In this document: positions 46,429 through 54,283 of the stretch, piece after piece
Layout: each line of letters opens with the position of its first letter
Position numbering within the stretch: the stretch's first letter is position 1
From: Candidatus Polarisedimenticolaceae bacterium
GTDB lineage: Bacteria > Acidobacteriota > Polarisedimenticolia > Polarisedimenticolales > DASRJG01
Assembly (NCBI GenBank): GCA_036275915.1
Contig: DASUCV010000009.1
Span: 368,044-432,043 of the forward strand
Length of the DNA stretch: 64,000 bases
Direction of reading: 5' to 3'
Notes under the pieces: generated by a model
The model's input: only the letters and a program-made list of their open reading frames with translations
What the model was told of the DNA's origin: nothing
Database searches by the model: none
Position numbers and translations under genes: made by a program

Positions 46429-47138
46429 GGCTCGTTCGTCTGCTTGTTGCGGACGAGGTAGAAGTGCGTCGTCGCGTTCAAGAGGTCGCCCGTGTCGGTG
46501 AACGTCGTGCCGGTCACGCCCCCGTCGGGATTCACGGTCGTCGTGGTGCCGGCCGGCATCGCCGGGTTGCCCGCGTTGTCGCGCGCCACCTTGTACGAGA
46601 AGTCGCCGGTGACGCCTCCGCCCGTCCACGTGAGCTTCACCGAGCTCGTCGCGAGGTCCTTGTCGACCGAGAGGACGATCGGCGTCGTCACCTGCATCGT
46701 CCCGCGCATCGTCCCCGTCGTCGGCGAGGCGTGGATCCGGCAGTAGTAGGCATTGCCGGTCCCGGCGGGGTACGTGGCAGGGTCGTAGGAGCAGGTCGAC
46801 GTGTTGGCCGCCGCCACGTTGCCGGTGTCGTAGTTGCAGCCGGCGACCGGCGGCGCGCCGCAGAGGCTGTCGTCGGTACAGGGGTTGCCGGTCGAGCTGT
46901 GCGTGAAGGTCGCGGCCGTCCACGTGATGCAGTCGCCAGGCTCGATCTTCGGGTTCGCCGGGACGAACGTCAGGCTTGCGGTCATCGACACATTGGGGGT
47001 GCGAGGAGCGGCCAGGTTCTGACAGACCGTGGGCTTTCCGCCCTGGACGCAGTTCGGGGTGGCGCAGACCGTCTGGGCCCGCGCTTGGGCCGCTGCGAGC
47101 ATCATGGCCGCGAGTAAGCTCCGCCTTCCGATGGACAT
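46425..47138 (-). CDS. Secreted cupredoxin with Fn3-like tail
   Basis: The 237-aa protein has a twin-Arg-like or Sec leader (MSIGRRSLLAAMMLAAAQARA). A plastocyanin-like domain has type 1 copper ligands: His in WTAATFTHSS, then YYCRIHASPTTGTMRG (Cys, His, Met). Extra Cys pairs probably form disulfides. The C-terminal 80 residues are Fn3-like (VKLTWTGGG...FYLVRN), as in the Cys-rich proteins at 2921 and 9674. Copper proteins of this type shuttle single electrons. ATG 47138 follows GGAGG. It is the first gene of a five-gene operon. Confidence 0.85.
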   Translation of the reverse strand: MSIGRRSLLAAMMLAAAQARAQTVCATPNCVQGGKPTVCQNLAAPRTPNVSMTASLTFVPANPKIEPGDCITWTAATFTHSSTGNPCTDDSLCGAPPVAGCNYDTGNVAAANTSTCSYDPATYPAGTGNAYYCRIHASPTTGTMRGTMQVTTPIVLSVDKDLATSSVKLTWTGGGVTGDFSYKVARDNAGNPAMPAGTTTTVNPDGGVTGTTFTDTGDLLNATTHFYLVRNKQTNEP

Positions 47139-47235
47139 CGTCGCCTCCGAAAGCTCTGTTGATACCTCGCTCGAGGAGGTTGCAGCGTGGCGCTTGGGAC
47201 ACTTCGGAGGCACTGGCGGGACCGTCCCCTGCGCA

Positions 47236-48666
47236 TCAGACCTCGAACATCGTGTCGGCCGGAACGACGCGGCAGCGGCGCGGATCGGTGTCGAGTTTCT
47301 CCACAGCGATGGAGCGGTCCTCGATGACGACCTCGGGACGCGTCTCGGTCTCGTACACGATCGGCGAGGGTGCGTTGGCCCCGAGCGCCTCGACGAACGG
47401 GCCCGCGCCGTCGGGGTCGGCGACGACCGCGAGGTGGAGGTTCTCGGCCGACAGATGGCGGCGGATCGCGGCGTTGACGTCGTCGACCGTCATCGAGGGA
47501 AGGCGGCGTCCGAGCTCCTCGGGAAGCGAGCCCGTCCCGTAGAACGCTCCGTCCATCGCGTACCCGAGACGTCGCGACGGCGTCTGGACCCAGAGCTTGT
47601 CGTAATGGCCGAGGAACTCGCGCGTTTCCTCGAAGGCCGCACGCGTGAGCCCCGATTCGATGAGGCGCCGCAGCTCGCGGACCGCCTGCCGGGTCGCGAA
47701 GTGCGCGTGCGCCGGGGCCACCGGACGGATCCAGATCGTGAACGCCTGTTGACGCCGCCCGACGTTGGGGAGCGGAAAGGTCGACCCACCGTCCTGGACG
47801 AACGCCTCGACGTAGCTGTAGTCGCCGTAGTTGAGGCCGCGGAGGCTCCGCATCGCGTTCATGAGCACGCCGTTGAACGTCCGGTGCTCTCCGAAGTAGG
47901 AGTTCGCGACGAACAACGGGTAGAAGTCGTCGTCGGCCCGCGTCACGGCGATCGGATGGCCGAGCGAGATCGCCCACGCGCGAGCCGGCTTCGTGACGAC
48001 GAGCGCCTCCATCCCTGACGCCTTCTTGGGCGCCGGGAGCGCGGGCCGCACCGCTCCGTTCGTCGGAAGCCCGGCGAGATCGGCGAGGACGCGATCGGCG
48101 AACGCATCGGGGAAGCGCCCAGCGAGGCCCACCGTCAGGCGGTCTTGCGTGAGATGCGCGTCACGGAACGCGACGACCTCGTCACGGCCGATCGCCTGGA
48201 GACCGGCGACCGTCCCCTCGACGGGCCGTCCATAGGGATGGCCCGCGTACATCATCGCCATCAACGCTTCCTTGCCGAGCCCCTCGTCGTCGGTCGCCCG
48301 GAGCCCGGCGACGAGCGCGTTCTCCTGGTCGTCCTTGAGGCGGGAGACCTCCTTCAGGTCGAACCGCGGCTCGATGAGCACCTGGCGGACGAGGTCGTAG
48401 TACCGGTCGAGATGGTCCGCGTGGACGGTGCCCTGGACCACGGTCACCTCGCGATCGACCTGGACGCCGATTCCGGCCGCCATCGGGTAGAGCGCTTCGA
48501 GGAGCTGTTCGTAGGAGAGCTTCCGCGTCCCCCCCTCGGCGAGCGCGGCGCCGGCGAGGGCGGCGGTCCCCTCGCGGCCGCGCGGATCGTCGATCGACCC
48601 CGTCTCGAAGAGGAAACGGAACGAGACGAACGGCGTCGCCCGGGACGGAAGGAGGACGGTCTTCAC
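47236..48666 (-). CDS. M16-family peptidase-like protein, non-catalytic partner
   Basis: The 476-aa protein has the M16 two-domain fold (FETGSIDDPRGREGTAALAGAAL near the N-terminus), but the zinc motif HxxEH is not present, so it is probably the inactive subunit of a heterodimer. GTG 48666 overlaps the stop of the upstream peptidase (GTGA), so both are co-translated. Such pairs are known for bacterial M16B peptidases (processing-peptidase-like). Function as chaperone or substrate-binding half is inferred from that pattern. Confidence 0.85.
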   Translation of the reverse strand: MKTVLLPSRATPFVSFRFLFETGSIDDPRGREGTAALAGAALAEGGTRKLSYEQLLEALYPMAAGIGVQVDREVTVVQGTVHADHLDRYYDLVRQVLIEPRFDLKEVSRLKDDQENALVAGLRATDDEGLGKEALMAMMYAGHPYGRPVEGTVAGLQAIGRDEVVAFRDAHLTQDRLTVGLAGRFPDAFADRVLADLAGLPTNGAVRPALPAPKKASGMEALVVTKPARAWAISLGHPIAVTRADDDFYPLFVANSYFGEHRTFNGVLMNAMRSLRGLNYGDYSYVEAFVQDGGSTFPLPNVGRRQQAFTIWIRPVAPAHAHFATRQAVRELRRLIESGLTRAAFEETREFLGHYDKLWVQTPSRRLGYAMDGAFYGTGSLPEELGRRLPSMTVDDVNAAIRRHLSAENLHLAVVADPDGAGPFVEALGANAPSPIVYETETRPEVVIEDRSIAVEKLDTDPRRCRVVPADTMFEV

Positions 48667-49931
48667 GAGTGGATCAAGGTGACGACCGTCCGATTCTCGG
48701 CACGGAACGTCGTTCCGGCGGCGCGCACGAGATCGGCCGCCGCAACGTCGTCGAGCGTCGCGAACGAGCGATCGATCGCCCCGGTCGTGCCCGAGAGCTG
48801 GAAGAAGTGGCAGACGGTGTTCGCAACCTGGTCGGGAGTCATCAGGCCCGACAGGAACCCGTAACGCAGGCGCGAGCGCACCGCGGCGAGCCGCTCCTCG
48901 GGGAGCGCCGCGTCTGCCGCCGACGCGAGCGTCCGCTCGATCGCCGCGCGCACCCCGGAGATGTGGGCGGCCTCTTTCACCCGGGCGAGGACGAGGAAGA
49001 GGGTCGGATCGCGGTGGTCCTCGGCGCCCGCGGCGAGCCAATCGACCCACTGCCGCTCCAGCACCAGCTCGCGATAGAGCGGGCTCGTCGGCGCGAAGCA
49101 CGCCTGCGCCAGGACGTCGAGCGCCCGCACCTCGACCGCACCAGGATCGAACGCCGGCGCGTGGAACGCCATCGCCAGGAGCGGGAGGGTGGGCGCGGCC
49201 CACGGGAGGTGCGCCGTGCGCTCCGCATCCTGAGGCGGCTCCGCGGGGGTCCGGAGCGACGCCGCGCCCGCGCGCCAGGGACCGTAATGGCGGCGGGCGA
49301 GCTCGAACACCCGCTCCGGATCGCAATCACCGGCGACGACGAGAACGGCGTTGTCGGGCCGGTACCACCGGTCGAAGAACTTCAGGCTGTAGTCGTACTG
49401 CTGCGGCATCGTCTCGATGTCGCGCAAGAACCCCATCGTCGTGTGCTTGTAGGTGTGGGTCGTGTACGCCGTGTCCGCGAGCTTCTCGAAGAGCGCGTTG
49501 AACGGGATCGAGTAGTTCTTGTTGTACTCGCCGAGGACCGCGCCGGCTTCCTTCTGGAACGCTTCGACGTCGTAGCGCAGGTGCATGAAGCGGTCGGCCT
49601 CGAGGTCCATGATCGTCTCGAGCGCCTCCGACGCCGCCGTGACGTGGTAGCACGTCCAGTCGTCGGTCGTGAACGCGTTGCCGTCGGCGCCGAGCCTCTT
49701 GAGAACGTCGTTGTACCTCTCCGGCGAGAAGCGCGGCGTTCCCCGGAACATCATGTGCTCGAAGAAGTGTGCGAAGCCCGTGAGCCCCGGCTCGATCTCG
49801 TTGCGCGAGCCGGTGCGCACCGCGACGTAGTGCGCGATGAGGCCGGGCGTGTCGAGGGGGATCGCGACGACCGGCAGCCCGTTGTCGAGCTTCGTCTCGA
49901 CGATGGGATAGGGAAACGTGGGGCGGATCAA
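48663..49931 (-). CDS. M16-family zinc peptidase, catalytic subunit
   Basis: The 422-aa protein has the inverted zinc motif HFFEH in GFAHFFEHMMFRGTPR and a downstream Glu, so it is the active M16B metallopeptidase. It begins MIRPTFPYPIVETKLDNGLPVV, a typical M16 opening without signal peptide. TTG 49931 overlaps the infC stop as TTGA, which is unusual for a peptidase and implies translation coupled to infC. Substrate is unknown; M16B relatives process proteins or degrade peptides. Confidence 0.9.
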   Translation of the reverse strand: MIRPTFPYPIVETKLDNGLPVVAIPLDTPGLIAHYVAVRTGSRNEIEPGLTGFAHFFEHMMFRGTPRFSPERYNDVLKRLGADGNAFTTDDWTCYHVTAASEALETIMDLEADRFMHLRYDVEAFQKEAGAVLGEYNKNYSIPFNALFEKLADTAYTTHTYKHTTMGFLRDIETMPQQYDYSLKFFDRWYRPDNAVLVVAGDCDPERVFELARRHYGPWRAGAASLRTPAEPPQDAERTAHLPWAAPTLPLLAMAFHAPAFDPGAVEVRALDVLAQACFAPTSPLYRELVLERQWVDWLAAGAEDHRDPTLFLVLARVKEAAHISGVRAAIERTLASAADAALPEERLAAVRSRLRYGFLSGLMTPDQVANTVCHFFQLSGTTGAIDRSFATLDDVAAADLVRAAGTTFRAENRTVVTLIHS

Positions 49932-50443
49932 TGCTTGCGAGGAGCGAGGGTCATGCTCATGTCGCGATTGATGATCTCTCCGGGCGCCGACTCGACGGTC
50001 GCGAGGTCGTTCAGGATCTCGATGACCTTGTCCAAGACCTTGCGTCCATTTTCGGGGCGCCTGAGGTCGCGCCCGCGGAACATGATCGTGACGCGGACCT
50101 TGTCCCCCTCGGCGAGGAACCGCTTGGCATGGGAGAGCTTCGTCTCCAGGTCGTGCTCGTCGATGGCGGGGCGCAGCTTGAGCTGCTTGACCACGATGCG
50201 CGTCTCCTTCTTGCGCGCATCCCTGGCCTTCTTCGCGGTCTCGAACCGGTGCTTCCCGTAGTCCATGATGCGGACGACGATCGGACGCGCTTCCGCGGCG
50301 ACCTCGACGAGATCGAGGCCGGCCTCCTCCGCGATACGCCTGGCTTCTTCGATGGGGACGACGCCGACTTGTTCACCTAGGGCGCCGATGAGACGAACGG
50401 GACTCAAGCGGATCTGATGATTCACACGGATCTTGTCGTCGAT
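49928..50443 (-). CDS. infC: Translation initiation factor IF-3 with apparent ATC start
   Basis: The 171-aa protein has IF3 N domain features (KIRVNHQIRLSPVRLIG, EEARRIAEEAGLDLVEV), the linker MDYGKHRFETAKKARDARKK and the C domain (RPAIDEHDLETKL, VTIMFRGRDLRRPE). IF-3 binds the 30S subunit and checks start codons. No ATG or TTG gives the right length. AGGAGG (50455-50450) is 6 bases before ATC 50443, which begins the family-typical RIDDKIRVN stretch. GTG 50425 would be 24 bases from the ribosome binding site. Non-ATG starts on infC are known to allow autoregulation. No rpmI or rplT follows. Confidence 0.92.
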   Translation of the reverse strand: MDDKIRVNHQIRLSPVRLIGALGEQVGVVPIEEARRIAEEAGLDLVEVAAEARPIVVRIMDYGKHRFETAKKARDARKKETRIVVKQLKLRPAIDEHDLETKLSHAKRFLAEGDKVRVTIMFRGRDLRRPENGRKVLDKVIEILNDLATVESAPGEIINRDMSMTLAPRKH

Positions 50444-50483
50444 TCTCCACCTCCTGGTCAGAGCCCTGTGCCAAAACCCCGTG

Positions 50484-50512
50484 AATATAGCATCCGGCGA
50501 ACCCGGAACCAA
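50484..50512 (-). promoter_or_regulatory. Probable sigma-70-type promoter of infC
   Basis: On the minus strand TTGGTT (50512-50507) and TATATT (50489-50484) are separated by 17 bases, a good sigma-70 layout. It lies about 40 bases before the infC ATC start and reads into infC and the M16 pair. Confidence 0.5.
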
Positions 50513-50527
50513 TGCAAGTGAACTTCT

Positions 50528-50878
50528 CTAAGGATGCGATGCCCGCACGACCGTATGAATTCCCCCGCGCACGTTGAAGTCGCCCGCGATCTCCATCTTC
50601 CGAGGTTGCACCGCCGCAACGAGATCGCTCAGGATCCGGTTCGTCACCGCCTCGTGGAAATGCCCCTCGTCGCGAAACGACCACAGGTAGAGCTTCAAGG
50701 ACTTCAGCTCGACGCACAGCCGGTCGGGAACGTAACGGATCGTGAACGTCGCGAAATCGGGCTGCCCGGTCTTCGGGCAGACGCAGGTGAATTCCGGACA
50801 TGTGAACTCGATCGTGTAGTCCCGCGACGGCTCCGGGTTAGGGAATGTCTCGAGGCACTTCCGCGGCTCGGTCGGCAT
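50528..50878 (-). CDS. queF: NADPH-dependent 7-cyano-7-deazaguanine reductase
   Basis: The 116-aa type I QueF reduces preQ0 to preQ1 in queuosine tRNA modification. [14 protein letters not shown] carries the thioimide-forming Cys, followed by [21 protein letters not shown], the QueF family motif with NADPH and zinc-contacting residues. The length is typical of the short type. ATG 50878 begins [12 protein letters not shown]. It is upstream of infC on the same strand and may be transcribed separately. No other que genes are in the window. Confidence 0.93.
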   Translation of the reverse strand: MPTEPRKCLETFPNPEPSRDYTIEFTCPEFTCVCPKTGQPDFATFTIRYVPDRLCVELKSLKLYLWSFRDEGHFHEAVTNRILSDLVAAVQPRKMEIAGDFNVRGGIHTVVRASHP

Positions 50879-50947
50879 GGCCGCACACTGTAGCCGCACC
50901 GCCGCGGCAGGTCTACGATGGGGGTGAGGGGGCCTTGGAGGTGCCCC

Positions 50948-51559
50948 ATGAAGCACCGAGCCGCAACGTTCCTCACCGTGGCCGTCGCCGTCTCCTCGAT
51001 CTGGGCGGCCATCCCCAAAGAAAACCGCACGAGCGACCGATTCGGCTACTCGACGTTCCTCGAGGACGCCGGACGGGTGACGATCCTCGCCGACGGCTAT
51101 CCGGCCTCGGTCGCGCCGAAGTCCGGGTACGTCCCGGTACCGGTCGCGGTCGCGGTGACGCAACCGGGCCGCCGCGTCGTCTTCCGCCCCGAGTCGTTCA
51201 CCCTCGTCGATGCCGACGGCCACGCCGTCCCGGCGGCGAGCTTCGAGGAGATCACGACGAAGTACGGGAGGCGGAATCACGACCGCTCGCTCGCGCGACT
51301 GCGCCCGATCGCGGTGCCCGAGACGATCGGCGCGCTGCTCCAAGTTCCGTCGGCCTTCTACCCGCCGGTGAACGGGGGAACGAGGATCCCCGAGGTCGAG
51401 CTGTCGAGCGGGACCTGGTTCCAGGACATCCTCTACTTCCCGGTGCCGCCGTCCGGGCTCCACGGCGTGCTGACGCTCCGCGTCACGATCCAGGGCGAGC
51501 CGACGGTAGACGTGCGCTTCGTGGCGACCGAGAAGGAGCTCTCCGGCGCGAACGGCTAG
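50948..51559 (+). CDS. Exported hypothetical protein
   Basis: The 203-aa protein has a signal peptide (about residues 1-20, ending IWAA) and an all-beta mature domain ([40 protein letters not shown]). No family was recognised. ATG 50948 has GGAGG six bases upstream. It is divergent from queF and converges on the HtrA-like protease, whose stop begins 2 bases away. Function is unknown. Confidence 0.65.
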   Translation: MKHRAATFLTVAVAVSSIWAAIPKENRTSDRFGYSTFLEDAGRVTILADGYPASVAPKSGYVPVPVAVAVTQPGRRVVFRPESFTLVDADGHAVPAASFEEITTKYGRRNHDRSLARLRPIAVPETIGALLQVPSAFYPPVNGGTRIPEVELSSGTWFQDILYFPVPPSGLHGVLTLRVTIQGEPTVDVRFVATEKELSGANG

Positions 51560-51560
51560 C

Positions 51561-52673
51561 TCACTTCAGATCGCCGAGCTTGACGCGGACGACGCGCTGA
51601 TCGGTGCCGCGGCCGGTGACGACCGAGAGCTTGACGGTCGCGCCGAGGCCCGCGGTCTCGAAGGCGTCGTAGAGATCTTCCTGGCTGTGGACCTGCTTGC
51701 CCTCGACGCCGACGATGACGTCGCCGAGGCGGATCCGCCGTGAGCGCGTCATGGTGAGACCGCTCAGCCCCGCTTGATCGGCGGACGACCCGTCCTCCAC
51801 CTCGCGGATGACGACCCCGTCGATGTCGGAGCGCTTCGCGTAATAGTCGGGAAGGAACGTGGCGCCGACGATCCCCGGCTGCTGGATCCGGTGATAGCGG
51901 ATGAGCTGCGGCACGAGGCGCGACACGGTGTCGACCGGCACGGCGAACCCGATGCCGGCCGAAGCGCCGCTCGGCGAGAAGATCGCCGAGTTGATCCCGA
52001 TGAGGCGGCCCGATGAGTCGAGGAGCGGCCCGCCGGAATTGCCGGGGTTGATCGCTGCGTCGGTCTGGATGACGTCGCGGATCCTGCGCCCCGACGGGGA
52101 GCGCAGCTCGCGGCCGAGGCCTGACACCACGCCGGTCGTCAGCGTGTGGTCGAACCCGAACGGGTTTCCGACCGCGAGGACGCGCTGGCCCACGATGAGG
52201 TCGGCGGAGCGTCCGCGCGTGAGCGGGGTCAGCTTCGCGGCGGGCGCCTCGATCTTGAGCACCGCGAGGTCCTTGTCGGCGGCCGCGCCGACGACCGTCG
52301 CGTCGTACTCGTCGTCGCCCAAGGCGACGGAGAACTTCGTCCCGTCCTCGATGACATGGTAGTTCGTGACGATGTGGCCGTCCTTGTCCCAGACGAACCC
52401 GCTGCCGGTCCCCTGCGGCGCGTCGACGGCGTCGAAGGAGAAGAGATCGACCTGGCGTGCGAAGTTCGTGATGAAGACGACGGAGGCCGACGCCTTGCGG
52501 AAGACGCCGATGTCCCGCCGTTCCTCGGCGGTCAGTCCTTCGGGAAGAGGGGCATCGGGAGCTTCGCTGGCGAGCGTGGACGACCGGGTGTCCGTCGCCG
52601 GCGGAGCCGCCCCTCGGCAAGCGCCGGCCGCGGCGAGCGCGGCCAGCGCCAGTGCCGGGAGGCGACGGATCAC
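51561..52673 (-). CDS. HtrA/DegP-family serine protease with PDZ domain
   Basis: The 370-aa exported protease has an N-terminal leader ([13 protein letters not shown]), possibly a lipoprotein signal. The trypsin-like domain carries the triad [11 protein letters not shown] (His), [10 protein letters not shown] (Asp) and GNSGGPLLD (Ser). A PDZ domain follows (about residues 270-370, [17 protein letters not shown]). It degrades or refolds damaged envelope proteins. GTG 52673 overlaps the upstream cytochrome stop by 4 bp (GTGA). It ends a usp-cytc-cytc-htrA operon. Confidence 0.92.
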   Translation of the reverse strand: MIRRLPALALAALAAAGACRGAAPPATDTRSSTLASEAPDAPLPEGLTAEERRDIGVFRKASASVVFITNFARQVDLFSFDAVDAPQGTGSGFVWDKDGHIVTNYHVIEDGTKFSVALGDDEYDATVVGAAADKDLAVLKIEAPAAKLTPLTRGRSADLIVGQRVLAVGNPFGFDHTLTTGVVSGLGRELRSPSGRRIRDVIQTDAAINPGNSGGPLLDSSGRLIGINSAIFSPSGASAGIGFAVPVDTVSRLVPQLIRYHRIQQPGIVGATFLPDYYAKRSDIDGVVIREVEDGSSADQAGLSGLTMTRSRRIRLGDVIVGVEGKQVHSQEDLYDAFETAGLGATVKLSVVTGRGTDQRVVRVKLGDLK

Positions 52674-52990
52674 TTCGCGGGGCCGAGAGTCTTGACGTGC
52701 GCGGCGATCGCCTGGATCTGCTCGGGCGACAGCTTGCTCTTGAACGCCGGCATCTTGTTCTTGCCGTCCGTGGTCATCTTGGCGATCGCATCCGCCGACA
52801 TCTCCGACTGGAACGCGGGGTCGTTGAAGTTCTTCGAGCCCTTCGCGGCCGGCTTGGCCACGCCGTCTTTCCCGTGGCAGAGGGCGCACTTCGAGTCGTA
52901 GAGGGCCTTCCCGTCCTCGGCCGCGAAGGCGAGCCCACAACCGAGGACGACGAGAGCGACGATCAGCGAACTGGTCAGCAAACGGCGCAT
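52670..52990 (-). CDS. Small cytochrome c, copy 2
   Basis: The 106-aa exported monoheme cytochrome has a signal peptide (ending GLAFAA), a CALCH heme site (residues 35-39) and MPAFKSKL supplying the axial Met. It is clearly a paralogue of the neighbouring 104-aa cytochrome (both have GKALY, CHGKDGVAKP and AKGS). It acts as a soluble periplasmic electron carrier. The stop overlaps the htrA GTG by 4 bp. Confidence 0.9.
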   Translation of the reverse strand: MRRLLTSSLIVALVVLGCGLAFAAEDGKALYDSKCALCHGKDGVAKPAAKGSKNFNDPAFQSEMSADAIAKMTTDGKNKMPAFKSKLSPEQIQAIAAHVKTLGPAK

Positions 52991-53047
52991 ACTTTTCTCC
53001 CTTGAATGGTCGGGCAACCGTCCCTCGATTCTAGCGTGGCGCCCGAG

Positions 53048-53362
53048 CTACTTCAGCGTTTTGACGTGCGCGGCGATGGCGTTGATTTGGTCGGCGTTCA
53101 GCTTGTCCTTGTAGGCGGGCATCTTGTTCTTGCCGTCCATCGTCACCTTGGCGATCGACTCGACCGTGGCGGTCTTTTGGTAGTTCGGATCGTTCAAGTT
53201 GGCCGACCCCTTCGCCATCGGCTTGGCGACTCCGTCCTTACCGTGGCACGACGCGCACTTTTGCTCGTACAACGCCTTGCCGTCCTCCGCGGCGAACGCG
53301 ACTCCGGTGGCGAGGACGAGGCCGAGGATCATGAGGATCGAGATCGTTCTGACGCGACGCAT
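53048..53362 (-). CDS. Small cytochrome c, copy 1
   Basis: The 104-aa exported monoheme cytochrome has a signal peptide (ending GVAFAA), a CASCH heme site (residues 36-40) and MPAYKDKL as axial Met region. It is the tandem paralogue of the gene 57 bases downstream, probably a recent duplication. A strong AAAGGAGA ribosome binding site precedes ATG 53362. It lies 18 bases after the UspA-type gene in the same operon. Confidence 0.9.
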   Translation of the reverse strand: MRRVRTISILMILGLVLATGVAFAAEDGKALYEQKCASCHGKDGVAKPMAKGSANLNDPNYQKTATVESIAKVTMDGKNKMPAYKDKLNADQINAIAAHVKTLK

Positions 53363-53380
53363 GCGAGTCTCCTTTCGCGG

Positions 53381-53857
53381 TTACGCGACGGGTGGCGACT
53401 TTCGCACCGAGAGGACGGGACAGGGCGCCTCGCGAAGGATCTTCTCGGCGACCGATCCGAACACGAGGTGGCGCCAGCCCGTCCATCCGTGAGTCGCGAG
53501 CACGATGAGATCGATCTTCTCCGTCTGCGCGATCCGGCCGACCTCGGCGGCGGGGTCGCCTCGGCCAACGACGGCGCGCAGCTTGACGCCGTTGGGAGCG
53601 TTCTGCGCGGCGACCTGGGCGAGGCGCCGCTCGACCTCATCGCGGACCTGCCGCTCGTACTCGGGAAGCGGCGATGATGCCAAACCGAAGTCGGCATACG
53701 GCGGAATGTCCCAGGGAGTCGGAGCGTCCACCGGCAGGATGTGGACGAGGACGATCTCGGCATCGAAGTGCGAGGCCAGCTCCACCGCCGCGGGGATCGC
53801 CGTCAGCGAGGTGTCGCTGAAGTCGGTTGTCACCAGTATCCGGTGAAATGGGAGCAT
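53381..53857 (-). CDS. Universal stress protein (UspA family)
   Basis: The 158-aa USP has ILVTTDFSDTS at the N-terminus and the ATP-binding end GWTGWRHLVFGSVAEKI (G-2x-G-9x-G/S pattern), which places it with ATP-binding USPs. It starts the usp-cytc-cytc-htrA unit, linking stress signalling to periplasmic electron carriers and a quality-control protease. It is cytoplasmic with no signal peptide. Confidence 0.9.
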   Translation of the reverse strand: MLPFHRILVTTDFSDTSLTAIPAAVELASHFDAEIVLVHILPVDAPTPWDIPPYADFGLASSPLPEYERQVRDEVERRLAQVAAQNAPNGVKLRAVVGRGDPAAEVGRIAQTEKIDLIVLATHGWTGWRHLVFGSVAEKILREAPCPVLSVRKSPPVA

Positions 53858-53928
53858 TCCGTGGCCTCCAGGACGTCAGGGTACGCCCTGGCGCGGCGTG
53901 CACCAAATCGATTCAGGACCAACCGGGC

Positions 53929-54192
53929 TCAGTTTGCGGAGCGGCGCGCCTCGAACCAAGTTCCCGCGGCAACGGCCAGGAGCATGAGGAAGAAGCACAG
54001 GGCGAACCCAGCGACGAACCCGTCCGAGTACGCCGCGCCGACGAGACGGTAGAACCCCTGGATCGTCGGGCCGTCCGGCGCCTCGAGGCCGTTCCGCATG
54101 ATCTTGCGCAGGAACCCTGCGAGGGCGAGGACGCTCGCGACCACCCCGATAAAGCCGACAATGATGGTCGTCAGGCGTTGCCGCTTCGTCAT
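53929..54192 (-). CDS. Small membrane protein with two helices
   Basis: The 87-aa protein has two hydrophobic segments (about residues 9-27 and 59-79) joined by a short loop (RKIMRNGLEAPDGPT). No family was recognised. ATG 54192 has a G-rich stretch upstream (GGGGGG). It is divergent from ispG and upstream of the usp operon on the same strand with a 71-base gap. Function is unknown. Confidence 0.6.
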   Translation of the reverse strand: MTKRQRLTTIIVGFIGVVASVLALAGFLRKIMRNGLEAPDGPTIQGFYRLVGAAYSDGFVAGFALCFFLMLLAVAAGTWFEARRSAN

Positions 54193-54283
54193 GAACCCCC
54201 CGGGTGCTGGGAGTATCCGCTGTGGGCAGGAGGCTCGCCACTGCCAATTTTCGGCACTCGGCGGCGGCCTCTACAATGAGCGC

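Noticed and set aside
50423..50425. GTG 50425 as infC start
   Set aside because: It is 24 bases from AGGAGG and would cut off conserved N-terminal residues.
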